NCBI RefSeq assembly: GCF_031755915.1
Contig: NC_083382.1
Span: 1,240,001-1,304,000, forward strand
Length of the DNA stretch: 64,000 nt
Direction: 5' to 3'
Source: Ziziphus jujuba
Taxonomy: Eukaryota > Streptophyta > Magnoliopsida > Rosales > Rhamnaceae
Below, piece after piece: positions 47,383 through 59,000 of this stretch. The position numbers and the translations under genes were made by a program. The notes beneath the pieces are model-generated. The model was not told the origin of the DNA. It made no database searches and worked only from the letters and a program-made list of their open reading frames with translations. How positions within the stretch are numbered: the first letter of the stretch is position 1; each line of letters starts with the position of its first letter.

Positions 47383-50300
47383 TGTCAGGATCTGTCCAAG
47401 ATCCCTCATCAAAACCCTAGACAAGCCTTGATCCCAGGAAAACCCTACCGGATTTTCCAATGGAAAATCCGACAGAACCTCCCCTAAAGGTTGGACTTAC
47501 CACAAATTTCCTGCATTGAAAACACACTTCTATATATATACCGCCTTATTCCTCCACTTTACTACAATTTAATTTCACAATAATCAGCACTTCCATAAAT
47601 TAAACAGGGAACTAATGCAGTATTTAATAAAATGTATTCAATACAATATACAGAGCATCAAAGGTCAAGCTCGCTCCGGATGAACATCTACCAATCTTTG
47701 TACCTAGGGGAATGGATTTAAAAATATGAGATGCTAATCATCTCAGTGAATGACCCTATCTAATATACAATTATAATAGTAATAATAATCATAGTACCCT
47801 TGATTAATTAAGAATAAATAAGTAAATAAATAATAATTAATTGAAAATAATATTTTCTCTCAAAACCCTCACCATTCACTCCGTTGGAAAGGTTCCCCTT
47901 TTAAAACATTTTCGCAAAACCTAATCTTTTATACCCCAAAAATTAAGGAATAATTAATTTAATAAATAATTAAATAATCCAAATACAAATAAAATACAAT
48001 TAAATAATTTAAAATACTTGCATTAGAGAAATATAACATAAAAGTGAAATTCAATATATAATTTGTAAAATTTGATTTAATAAATCAAAATAAACAGTGT
48101 TAAAAATATAATTTAAATAATTACAAACAATCATGTAAAATAAGTAGTAAAATATCATAATATTCATTTGGATATATTCAACCAATCTATATAATATTTT
48201 TATGGCAAGATGCATTTTAAAAATATTAATTTAAAATAAGTGACATAAAATATGAATAAATACATTTTAGAAATATTAGTTTGAAATAAGCAATAAAACA
48301 AAATTAAATACGTTTAGTTTTAAATACGATTTTAAAGCATCTTGGTTTGAAATTCGTATCGAGAAAATAACTTGACACACCACACTATATATCAGTGATG
48401 CCCTACGATACCCAGCGTTCCGAGCACCGTCCGGTGGAAGGTTAAAGAAAGAAACTTGCATACGGTCGCTTCGGCATCCCACAGTGCTGCTGCTTAAACC
48501 ATCAACCCGGCAATGGAGGGGGTCGGCTTATGGCCAATATCAAACTTGCCTGCCCTAGGTCCAATGGCAACTCACTTATAACTTGCGCGCTCATCCACAT
48601 TCATAGTATAGAACACCAGTACTATATGAGCGTGTCTAAAATAAATAACCATATTATTTAAAAAAATAATAATTTTTTTCTAAAACTCACCGTGGGAATC
48701 ATACAATTTTTCAAATTCACAATCCCACATTTATTTATTTAATATCTTCAGTATAAATCCACCAATAATAATACACAAATAATTTTTCTCCAAATCATAA
48801 AATCAATCAAATAATATTTCAAGGACATAATTTATAATTTGAAAGCACCAAACTTAAACCAATATTTTTCTTGAAATATTTAAAATCGAATCATGCCCAA
48901 AAATAATATTAAAATCCAAATACAATTAATTAAATAAAAACACCTTGCTCATGCGTATTAAATGCAATTAAATCACAATAATAATAAACCAAACTTTCAT
49001 TTAGCATCAATAAGCATATATATATATATATATAAAATACAATTTTACCACAGTTATAATTAAATTCCACCACATGAACATATTTTCTAAATATCAAATT
49101 AATACAAAATAAATACAATTAATCACCCCAAAATAGTTTTAAAGGTGGGTCACTCACCTCAAGCATGTGTATCAATCGAGATCCTCTGCAAGATCAACTC
49201 CACTACCCACACATGTATCTAAAATATCCACAATACATAAAACTAATTATTTTAATATTTTAATCGGGTAACTCCCAAATGGGTATCCGGTGAGCGAACA
49301 CAAATGACAACCAAAATTTACAAGTAATATACCGAATCGGAGCTTGTGAAACGAGGATTACAAATCTGATCTCACTTTCCGAAAATCGGACCTGAAGTGG
49401 CTGGAATCTCGTCGGAAATGTGTCGGGTTTTGGATCCTTAGATCTCACAAACCGCCATGAGTTGGAGGAAACTGACCTCAGATATGGGTTCAGGGGGTTG
49501 AAACTAGTGGGAAATGATGGGCGGTGCAATTGGAAACTCGCCGAAAAGTTAATTTTCTAATGAGCCGCCTTGGTCACCGGAACCCATCACCGCCGGCGGT
49601 GCGTTCGGTGGCCATTGGTCGTGATTTTTGGAGAAACTATAGATAAGAGGATGGGTGAACGAATGGGACCGGCGGTGAGTCAAACAGAGGCAAGATTGGG
49701 GAGAAATCTGGGTTTGAAGTAATCGGTGCGGCCGCCAGAAAAAGTCTCGATCCGGGCTCGTCGGCAGTCGGTTGGATGTGATTTTTGGCTGGCCGGACGG
49801 TTTTCAGGTGGGCGTCAAGGTGGGGTGGCACGTGTACTGTTCTGGTGGCCATAAATGGGTGTACGGCAGTTGACCAGTCCTTTCCCTCTTTCTCTCTCTT
49901 TCTCTATCCTCTTTCTCTCTCCTCCTTCTCCTTCTCTCTCCTCCCTCCCCTTCTCAACCAATCAAAATGCCTGTGGGTGCCACTGTGCATTCACGGGTGG
50001 GTCCACTTTTTGTGACATGTGGCATCACTGGTCACACACATACAGATCCATGAATAGTAAATGCTGTCTCATAAAAACTTCACAGGTCCATAACTTTCAA
50101 ACCACATGTCCAAATCGGGTGTGCCATTAGTCTATGAACTCTTATCGATGAGTACTTCACAACCATTGATGAGTCAAAGCTCAACTTTTCATGAATAAAA
50201 GTAAACTCCGTCACCCCTTCGACAGTTTGCACCTCAACTTGTTTACTCATAACTTTTAAACGGTAGCTTCGATTTCGACGTGCTACTAGTCTACAAAATT

Positions 50301-50444
50301 GAGACGATACATACTTTGAAATGGTGCCTTGATCAACGCAAAATTCCATCCAGAACAAAAAGTCAAAATTTTGGCCCTCTCGGTCAATCGTCAACCTCGA
50401 TCAACGTGCAAAAATTCCGACATACTTTGGGACGGGGTGTTACA
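47383..50444. mobile_element. Solo LTR, family S copy 5, TSD AAAAC
   Basis: It runs from TGTCAGGATCTG to GGGTGTTACA and is flanked by a perfect AAAAC duplication (47378-47382, 50445-50449). It is 3.06 kb with no coding domain. It has the family landmarks GAGATGCTAATCATCTCAGT, GATACCCAGCG, GGTGGGTCACTCACCT and a CT-rich tract at about 49885-49950. Confidence 0.9.
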
Positions 50445-50769
50445 AAAACCACAATTGGAAAAGTTACTGATACAGGGTGATCAAATTTGTTCTAGCTGAG
50501 TTTTACTCCTCTACTAATCTAACTTCTTTGCTTGTGATTATACGACTTAAGAATGTGGTTTCAAGATATGCAGTAAACACAGGTCAATAGAATATTCTCC
50601 AGAATGCCAAAGGAAAAAATAGAGTAGACCATTTAAGCTCTTCTCAAGACAATTATTCATCTTTAGAACATTGGTTTTAATACAATTTTTACATAAATTA
50701 TATTAGTCCAAAACCACACAATACAAACAGAACTTAGCTATAGATATTGTCAATAAGGTTTCAAATTTT

Positions 50770-51905
50770 AAGTAAAGGATACTGTTGAAATACCATTGAT
50801 CCCAAAAGCTTAAACTGATGGAAAATAGGTTTTCATTTAATTTATATTCTTTTCTAACACTCCCCCTCACATGTAGGCCCACCTCTTTTGGGCTTTTTTT
50901 CTGGGTCCTTACATTAGATCTTTTATTTTGGGTGAGGTTGTTAAGTTTTGAACTCAGGATCTCTTGGATCTCTGGCTCTGATACCATGTTGAAATACCTC
51001 TAATCCCAAAAGCTTAATTCAAAACTTAACAACTTCACCCAAAATAAAAAAATAAATGTAAGGACCTAGAAAAAAGTCCAAAAGATGCGGGCTTACATGT
51101 GAGGGGGAGTGTTAGAGAAAAATATAAATAAAATGAAAAATCATCTCCCATTAGTTTAAACTTTTGGGATCAGTTGTAATTCAACATGGTATCAGAGCTA
51201 GAGATCCAAGAGGTTATGAGCTCAAAACTCAACAACTCCACCCAGAAAAAAAAAAAAAAAATAAAACAAACGTAAAAACCTAGAGAGAAGCCCAAAAAAG
51301 ACCGGCCTACATTTAAGGGGGAGTGTTAGAGAAAAATATAAATCAAATGAAAGCCCATATTCACCAAAATTCTCAACCCTATCAAGCTTCTTCACCAAAA
51401 GATTTCCTACATGCCTGACTGTGTTTTGCCTACAAAACCTTTTGGGTTATTTGGGGCATAAGGCTCCTCATCTATTGGTTTCACAATTGCAATGTTGTCA
51501 CCATCACAAATTTTAAAATAATATGCACCTCCATGCAAGACCACTACAAATAAGAACTGGATCAATACTATTCTTCATTGCTGTTACAATATCCATAACC
51601 AGTTTTTTTATTCTAGCATATTGATTTGAGTATCTTAGTACTTCAATTGGACAGCTCTGATATCATGTTGAAATACTATTGATCTCAAAAGCTTAAGCTT
51701 TTGGAGTAAGTGGTATTTTAACATGGTATCAGAGCCAAAAATCCAAGAGGTCTTGAGTTGTAAAAACACATGTAAGGACCCAAAAAGAAGTCCAAAAGAG
51801 TCGGCCCTATATGTGAGGGGGAATGTTAGAGAAAAATATAAATGAAATGAAAATCCACATTCCATCAGCTTAAGCTTTTGGAATAAATAGTATTTTAAGA
51901 TAGCC
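50770..51905. repeat. Cluster of TRIM-like repeat fragments, both orientations
   Basis: A ~200-bp unit recurs at about 50783-50990 (inverted), 50985-51190, 51180-51355 and 51655-51905. Each holds GATCCCAAAAGCTTAA, CACTCCCCCTCACATGTAGG or its complement, and a TGGTATCAGAGC-type primer-binding motif (51187-51198, 51724-51735; complement at 50975-50986). These are features of short non-coding LTR elements (TRIM/LARD). The copies are jumbled and truncated, and no complete element with matching ends could be drawn. Confidence 0.6.
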
Positions 51906-52177
51906 TAGTCTGGTTGAAAACTAAACAGCATGGTATCAATATGAAATTGAGAAAACTAATGTAATTATCTTTCTGAAGAGTTTGAAGTTTAAAACTTCAC
52001 AGTTTGATGTAGAATTGGTGGTAGAAGGGATGTCTAAATCTCATACAAATAGATATTGGTTATAAATTAATAGAGAAAGAGATAGAGAAAGAAGAAAGAG
52101 AGAGGAACCCACCGAATGAATTATTTGTGAATGTCATGTGGTTGGTTTCCTTCTTCATTAAATGCATTTATATATAA

Positions 52178-52213
<36 letters not shown>

Positions 52214-52892
52214 AATAAATAAATAAAATAAAATAAAATAAAAAATAAGAAATAAAAATGGAAGAGGTAGAAGTTAAAAAACAGTGAGTGGAGATCTAGA
52301 AAAATAAAATAAAATTTTGAGTGTAAATATAAAAATATTAAATATTTGGTTGGAAATATTAAAACAAGAAACAATTCATACCATTGGAAATCTTGAAAAC
52401 ATGATTGCAATGATTGTAATTGTATAAATAGAGAGAGAAATTTTTAAAATACCAAACTACCTTAAAAAGGAAAAAAAAAAAAAAAAAAAAAGAAAAAGAG
52501 CAATTGAATTTCTTTTTTTCCCCATCTTTCCTTCAGAGCCTTCCACTCCTTTATTATAGTTAATAGACAATGGATGTTAATAGACATTATTGTTGGGTGA
52601 GTTCTGATGCGAAAAGGGTCATTCGCGTGTCTTCCACTTTGTCATAAAAATTAGAGGTGGGAACGCTGGAAGACGTTTTTCTGCGCATACTCGCCTAACC
52701 CAAAGTAAAAAAGTCCACGAATTCATTTGCCTCGCTTCTCCATCTTTCTCCATCTCTTTCTTTTTAACATCTTTTTCACTATCTTCAGTATTGGCTTTGT
52801 TCGATCTATGCTGATTGAATTCATATTCTCCAATTTTTCCCAAAACATCAATTTGAATAGCAGAGGCAAAACCTCTGCTGGCGATAATTAAG
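51906..52892. other. Spacer and presumed promoter of the LRAT gene at 52893
   Basis: It contains (AAT)n and (AAAT)n microsatellites at 52180-52245 and an A-run at 52470-52491. The last 300 bp precede an ATG and presumably hold the promoter and 5' UTR. No coding sequence is seen. Confidence 0.45.
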
Positions 52893-53668
52893 ATGAGAGG
52901 AGTGTCATTGTGGAAAAAAATCCAGAGGGAGGAACTGAAGACTGGGGATCACATCTACGCATTAAGGGGAGCCGATACAAAAGTCCATCACGGTAATCTT
53001 TCTTCTTCTTCTTACTCAGATTGCTGATTGTCCCTTGTTGTTCTGTGTTTCTACAGATACTGCCATGAGATTTTTGATTGTTTGTTTGCTTTGCTTGCTT
53101 GCTATATATATATATATATATGACCCCAGGGACATATGCCAATGATACAAATGTGATCCACTTCTGTAGAGGAGCATGCTCAGATAATACATGTCCAACA
53201 TGTAGTGACTTTTATCGGGTAACCTCTTCCTGCTTGGATTGCTTTCTATATGGTGGAGATCTCTATCGCTTCGAATATGGTGTTACGCCAGCTAACTTCG
53301 TAGCCAAATTTGGAAGAGGATGTACCCTGGCCTCTAAAGATAAAGCTGAAGATGTCATAGACCGCGCATCTTTCTTCCTTGAATATGGCTCTCCGGCCCA
53401 CCACCGTTACATAAACAACGGGGAAGACTTTGGAATATATTGCAAAACAGGGTTGCTAGTGGTTGATATGATTAATTTCAGTAAGACTTGGCAAATAGCA
53501 TATTTCTTGGCTCTTACTGCTGCTTTGTTTCTTTCTTTACAGCAACTCATGCTTGTTAGTTTTACTGGTCTGGCAGCTAGATTTCTTGGACTATGCTGTG
53601 TTTGCATATTTGCTTCTGATATTGAGCTCGCCCCAATGTTACTAAACTCAATAAAGTACACAGATTGA
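52893..53668 (+). CDS. NC/LRAT-domain protein, 212 aa, catalytic Cys replaced
   Basis: Exons are 52893-52992 and 53130-53668, with a 137-nt GT-AG phase-1 intron. The product starts MRGVSLWKKIQREELKTGDH; His32 and His44 (VIHFC) are 12 apart as the family requires. The paired motifs CPTC (55-58) and CLDC (68-71), probably metal-binding, are present, followed by LYRFEYGVTPANFVAKFGRG. The family's NNCEDF motif reads NNGEDFGIYCKTG, so the nucleophilic Cys is Gly131 (codon GGG). Without it, thiol acyltransferase chemistry is not expected, making this a candidate pseudoenzyme or a gene at an early stage of decay. Hydrophobic segments near 156-170 and 178-195 suggest membrane attachment. The core YTWRHSYSYAHH has become YALRGADTKVHH. 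The frame is otherwise clean across both exons. The intron ends in an (AT)n tract before CCCCAG. Confidence 0.7.
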
Positions 53669-54383
53669 AGTTGATTAGATATTGGATTATGGTGGTTCGG
53701 GCTTCCAACTTATGGAAAGATATATTGATATGTTTATATCAGTACTAATATTACTTTTCCCTCTTTGCGTTTTTTATCCTAATCGGTGATCTAGGCCTCT
53801 TCTAGTGGTCAGGACTAGTGATAAAAATATTGATATTGATGAAAATGTCAAGGGTAAAATTTTATAAAAATGTAGATGGAAATATCGATATTGATGGAAA
53901 TGTCGACAAAATTATGGAAACTGTAAATATTTAATTTAGAATACAAATTTTTACATATTAGATAATTAATACAGTAAAATAATATAAAAAAATATAATAA
54001 CTAAAATACAAGAATAATAATATAGTCTATAAATATTAAAAATTATAATAACTAAAGAAAATACAATATTTGCTACCATTAAAATGTAGAAAATTTAATA
54101 AATAATATTAAGATATGAAATTTGACAAAATCTGGAGGTTAAATATTTTGTAATGTCATCCATATTTGTAATAGCATTAGTTTTATTTTATTTATGTAAT
54201 GTTTAGTGGTATTTTTTTTTTATTTTTTATGTTTTGATGGACAAGTTTGCCCCATTTAATATTGAATCTGCACATGATCAAAAAGGCTAATTCGGTAAAA
54301 TCAAACTATTTTCTTCGGCCATCCCATCTAAACCTAAAAGCCAGAGTCTTTCGAACGCAAGCAGAGGCATAGTGTGAAGAAAA

Positions 54384-54758
54384 ATGGCGTTCTATCTCTG
54401 TTCTTCCTCTTCTCGCTCCTCTCTCATCCATGACCGCCAATCTCTCTTCTGCTACTCTCTTTCTTCAATCAGAAAACTCGGAGTAAAAAACTCTAACTAC
54501 CCTTTCAAACTCAATTTTCTCTCACCTCAATTCCGAACCTCACTCCAAATAAGTAATGTTTCTTTACATTGCCTTCCCTTCAGCCATCTCTTCCTCTTCT
54601 CTTTCCCGTCCCTCTTTTTCCCTTCAGTCGTCTCTTTCCCTCTCTTTTCAGCTAGATCACAACCCAAAGTCTCTTCTCGGCCGATCACACTCACATCACA
54701 ACTAGGAAAACAAATTCACAACATACAAACACACAAACCAAACAGCAGCAGATCATAA
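54384..54758 (+). pseudogene. Captured exon resembling a chloroplast transit peptide
   Basis: The frame starts MAFYLCSSSSRSSLIHDRQS, continues SSIRKLGVKNSNYPFKLNFL and SPQFRTSL, and is Ser/Arg-rich without acids at the start, as transit peptides are. The same exon is present inverted in element copy 2 (60777-60938) with a 3-nt in-frame indel and scattered substitutions. After RTSLQISNVSLHC the frame continues only as low-complexity. I do not recognise the parent gene. Being inside a mobile element, it is most simply a transduplicated first exon rather than a functional gene. Confidence 0.55.
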
Positions 54759-55279
54759 ATACACACACACAAAAACCATATCAGATCTCAGATCACAACC
54801 ACACACACACGCCGACCAACATCTCCCAAAAAATTCCACTGATAACCGACGACAATCCATTGATTTCTCCACCAATTTTCCACCATATCCATCGAAAAAA
54901 TGAAATCCCCACCGACATCTGCATTTCCAGTGGAAACCCATCGATTCCGGCGACATTTCTCCGGCAACCATGACGGAAACTCTTCCCTCCCTGGCCCCCC
55001 TCCTTTGTAACAGCCCAGACTACCCGCATGCGATATTATCCGCTTTGGGACTGGGGAATCCTCTTACAACCCAGTCCTCAATGTAACAGCCCAGACCACC
55101 CGCATGCGATATTGTCCTCTTTGGGATTGGAGAATCCTCTTACAACCTGCTGCTTGAAATGGGGGACGAAAGACACCTGCACTTATGTGGGAGTCTTTCC
55201 CAACCTTGCTTGGGGGGCAATCTCAGTGGGATCCAGATGGGTGTTTGTGTGGGGTATGCTACAATACCTAGGCATGTAG

Positions 55280-58107
55280 TGTCAAGACCCGTCCAGAATT
55301 CATTCCCCGGAACCCTAGACAAGCCCTGATCCCAGGAAAACCCTACCGAACCCTCCAACGGAAAATCCGGCAGAGCCTCCCCTAAGGGATTTACTTACCA
55401 CAAATTCCTGCACTGAAAACACACTTCTATAATATCCCCCTTATTCCTCCCACAAACTACTATTTGGTTCCATAAATTACAGCACTTCTCAACAACAACA
55501 ACAGTCCAGTGCATAAATAAAACATAAGTATCTCTCAATAGTATACAGAGCTTTAAGAAGTGCTAAACAACAGAAATACAACAAGGCTAAAAGGAACAAT
55601 ACACTGAAATGAAAGAGTACAGAAGTACTTCTCGAAACACAACAGCAGCGGAAAACTTGGTTCGCTCCGGAAGAACGTCTACCACCACTTGCACCTAAGG
55701 GAACGGAATTTAAGAGTGTGAGATGCTAATCATCTCAGTGAGTGACCCTAACTACTGAACACCTTTAGTGATAATAAAATAATATTAATAGCAATTAAGG
55801 AATAGAACAAATACCAACAATTAATAAATAAATAATAATAACTGTTGGAAAATAATAATTTCCCTCAAAACTCTCACCAATCGCTCCGTTTGAAATGTTC
55901 CCTTTTTAAAACCTTTTCACAAAACCCGATGTACGTACTTCCTGAAAACCAAGGGATTAAACCATTTGATAAACAATAATTAAATAAATACATACCCCAA
56001 TATATAATTAAAATGTAATAAATTATAGTAAATAATTTTTAAACACCTTTGGGGTTTAAAACATTATTTGCAATTTACACCGACGCATCACACCATATAC
56101 CGGTGATGCCCTCCGATACCCAGCGTCCCGAGCACCTACTGGCGGGGGGTTAAAGAGAGAAACCTGCAACGGCACTTCGGCGTCCCGATAGTACCGCTGC
56201 TGAAACCATCAACCCGGCCAAGGAGGGGGGCGGCTGTGCGTAACAACAAACTTGCCTGCCCACGGTCCAATGGCAACTCACGGATGAAGTAATAACAGCG
56301 CGCTAAACCACATAATACCTGCGCGCTACCACGTGTCCATACACCATACACCAGAACACCAATATTGTATGAGTGCGTCTAAAAATAAACATTATTAACC
56401 AACCGTACCGTTTTCCAAAATTACCGTGGGAAATACATTAAATTTTCGCACTTACCATCCCACATATTTTTATTTAATAAACCGGTACGAAACATTGATA
56501 ACCAACAAACCACAATTTCCTCGAAGTACGAGATGCAACCATAAAAATACCGCGGGCACAATTTATAAAATTTAAACAAATATTTTCGTAAAATATTTAA
56601 CCCAATTATGCCCAAAAAATATTACGTAAAACCACGTACAATTAATACCGAAACATACTTTGCTCATGCATAATAAATAAATTAAACCACAATAAACCAT
56701 AATTAAATCACACCACATGAGCACAATTTAAATACCAATTTAAATACCAAATAAACATAATTAATTGCCCAAAATAATTTTTGAAGGTGGGTCACTCACC
56801 TTGAGCGCGTAAATCAACTAAGATCCTCCTCGAGATCAACTCCGCCACTCGTATGCACACCGAATCGAAGCTTGAGTGATGAGGATCACGGATTCGGTCT
56901 TACTTTCCGATGATCAGACCCGACGAGGTCGGAATCTCGCCGGAAAGCTTTTCGGGTTTCGGCTCCGCAATTCTCCCAAACCGTCATGAATTGGCAGAAA
57001 CGGATGCCAGATTCAGGTTCAAAAGGTTGAACACAGGGGACTGGAGCCGACCGGAAAACTGGGTACTCGCCAGAACAGTAATTTCCGGCGAGCCGCCGCG
57101 GTCACCGGCAACCGTCGCCGGCGGCGGCGCGTACGGTGGCCGTTGGCTGTGATTTTTTGCAGACTTGTAGATCGTGGGGAGAGCAATCCAACGGGACCGG
57201 CGGTGAGGCAAACGGAGGCCGGACGGCGGAAAAATCACGGTTTGAAAATTTCCGGCCCCTTGTCGAAAAATGCTCCGATCCCGGCACGTCGGTGGTCCGA
57301 TGGCCTTGAAACTTGGTGGGTCGGCTGGACTTGAGGAGAGGATGAAGGCTAGTTGGCGCATGTGGCCGGAAATGGGCCAATCGGCGGTGGCCGGCGGTGG
57401 AGGGAAAAAGTTGCCGCCGATCTTCGAACGTCCGATCCGGGCGCGTCCGGCGGCCGATCGCTGTGAAACTTGGAGGTTTTGCCGGAAATGGAGAGTGGAA
57501 GCTTGTTGGCAGGCCTGTGTACAGTAATTCGGCCGGAAAATTTGAAAAATTCCGGTGCCGGTCGGACTCTCTCTCTATTTCTCTCTCCTCTCTCTCTTTC
57601 TCTCTCTTCCCCAAGATTTTTATCAAATAAACGCCACTGTGTGACACTGTTCATGCCACATGGACCAATCAGAAGCTGACATGTGGTGTTTCACTGTTCA
57701 TCAACTCAAAAACATTAAAATATTACAATATCCGGTAAACTTCACACGTCCATAACTTTTTAACCGGATGTTCGTTTTAAGCGTGCCACTAGTCTGTGAA
57801 CTCGTATCGACGAGCACTTCACAACCATGCACGAGTCAAAGCTCGTTTCCCCATAAATAAAAAGTCAACTCTGGCACCCCTTGGACAGTTTGCATTTCAA
57901 CTTGTTTTGCTCATAACTTTTAAACCGTAGATCCGTTTTCAACGTGCTACCAGTCTACGAACTCGGGGCATCGTGCACTTCGCCAATGTACCCTGGTCAA
58001 CTCGAAATTCCAACTGGAGCAAAAAGTCAACTTTTGACCCTTTCGGTCAACGGTCAACCTCGGTCAACGTGTACGGATTCCGGTGCGATTTGGGACAGGG
58101 TGTTACA
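55280..58107. mobile_element. Solo LTR, family S copy 6, TSD TGTAG
   Basis: It runs TGTCAAGACCCG to GGGTGTTACA and is flanked by a perfect TGTAG duplication (55275-55279, 58108-58112). At 2.83 kb it is most like copy 2; both share GGAAGAACGTCTACCACCAC. It is nested inside the TRIM composite, itself inside DNA transposon T, so it is the youngest layer there. GC-rich open frames (for example on the minus strand at 57102-57647) are not genes. Confidence 0.9.
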
Positions 58108-58341
58108 TGTAGCACCATGTTGTAGCCCTATGTGGACGTGGATTGGACCATCGATTGTGTTCTTCATGCTTAGCGGTGCTGGCTCGGCTCCAATTCGAGG
58201 GCAAGCATGCTTGGTTGGCCTTTGTGCTGATTGGGTTGTGTGCAGTCGGTTGAGGATGGGTCATGCTGTACGCGATGCATGTGAGTGGTGGTAGGGCTAC
58301 GTGCATTGGCAGGCTCCGTGCTTAGGCATCGAACTACTGAC

Positions 58342-58741
58342 TCGTAGCTTCGTCCCACATCAATTGGAAAGGAAAATGAAACACTCCTTATAAGTGAGTG
58401 TGGATATCTTTCCCTTGTAAGGCCTTTTAAAACCTTGAGGGTTAGGTTGTAAGAGGATTTTCCAGTCCCAAAAAGGACAATATCGTATGCTTGTGATCTG
58501 GACTGTTACAGTTGGTATCAAAGTTAGTACCCGGATCGATGTGCCAGCGAAGATGCTGGGCCCCAAGAGGGGAGTATTGTGAAATCCCACATCGGTTGGA
58601 AAGGAGAACAAAACACTCCTTATAAGTGGGTGTGAATACATTTTCCTTGTAAGACCTTTTGAACCTTGAGGATTGGGTTGTAAAAGGATTCCCCAATCCC
58701 AAAGAGGACAATATCGCATGTGGTTGGTCTGGGCTGTTACA
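58342..58741 (+). mobile_element. TRIM element (two ~165-bp LTRs)
   Basis: LTRs at about 58342-58510 and 58578-58741 share CCCACATC, ACACTCCTTATAAGTG, TTGAGG, GGTTGTAA and GGACAATATCG, and end in CTGTTACA. The 67-bp interior starts TTGGTATCAAAG, near the initiator-Met tRNA primer site TGGTATCAGAGC, and ends with a purine-rich AAGAGGGGAGTA polypurine tract directly before the second LTR's TGTGAAATCCC. There is no coding capacity. This layout defines a terminal-repeat retrotransposon in miniature. A clear target duplication was not found. Confidence 0.75.
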
Positions 58742-59000
58742 CCCCCCCCCCCTTTTTTGGTGTCGATGGATGACAACCGACATTATCGGTGACTTCTTGC
58801 CAGTGTCAGCGACATTTTCTTCCTTGGTCAGGACTCCAGCATGCGTCTAATTTTTTTTTGTGGGCAGTATTACAAAGAGTAATTATTCTTCTTGGTTTGA
58901 ACTCCATATTGAATTTTTAATATTTGCTATTTACTAGGTTATCTATTAGATTTATTCTTATTTAATTGTAAAAATTTAGTCAATGTTGATCAATATCTAG

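Larger units (their letters stand above)
55006..58741. mobile_element. TRIM-related composite with inverted LTR ends
   Basis: The left end carries two tandem inverted partial LTRs (55006-55082 and 55083-55145), each starting TGTAACAGCCCAGAC. The right end is a TRIM-like direct pair ending GGGCTGTTACA. The unit interrupts DNA transposon T, whose sequence stops at CCTCCTTT and resumes at the C-run near 58742. Between lie unrelated sequence and solo LTR copy 6. Confidence 0.6.
53816..58825 (+). mobile_element. DNA transposon T copy 1 (Pack-type), with nested insertions
   Basis: It begins TAGTGATAAAAATATTGAT and ends near GACATTTTCTTCCT. The 9-bp GGTCAGGAC flanks it on both sides (53807-53815, 58826-58834). 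The inner end and whole body are the reverse complement of 60293-61495. At 55006-58741 it is interrupted by a TRIM composite containing solo LTR copy 6; without these the element is about 1.27 kb. An 8-10-bp duplication and TAG-ending termini fit hAT or MULE; there is no transposase. It carries a transit-peptide-like exon (54384 onward). Confidence 0.75.

Noticed and set aside
52180..52245. Possible CRISPR-like or satellite array
   Set aside because: It is a plain (AAT)n/(AAAT)n microsatellite without spacers.
57102..57647. 181-codon minus-strand open frame
   Set aside because: Same GC-rich LTR segment in copy 6; simple-sequence rich (RERE, SLSL) and not conserved between copies.
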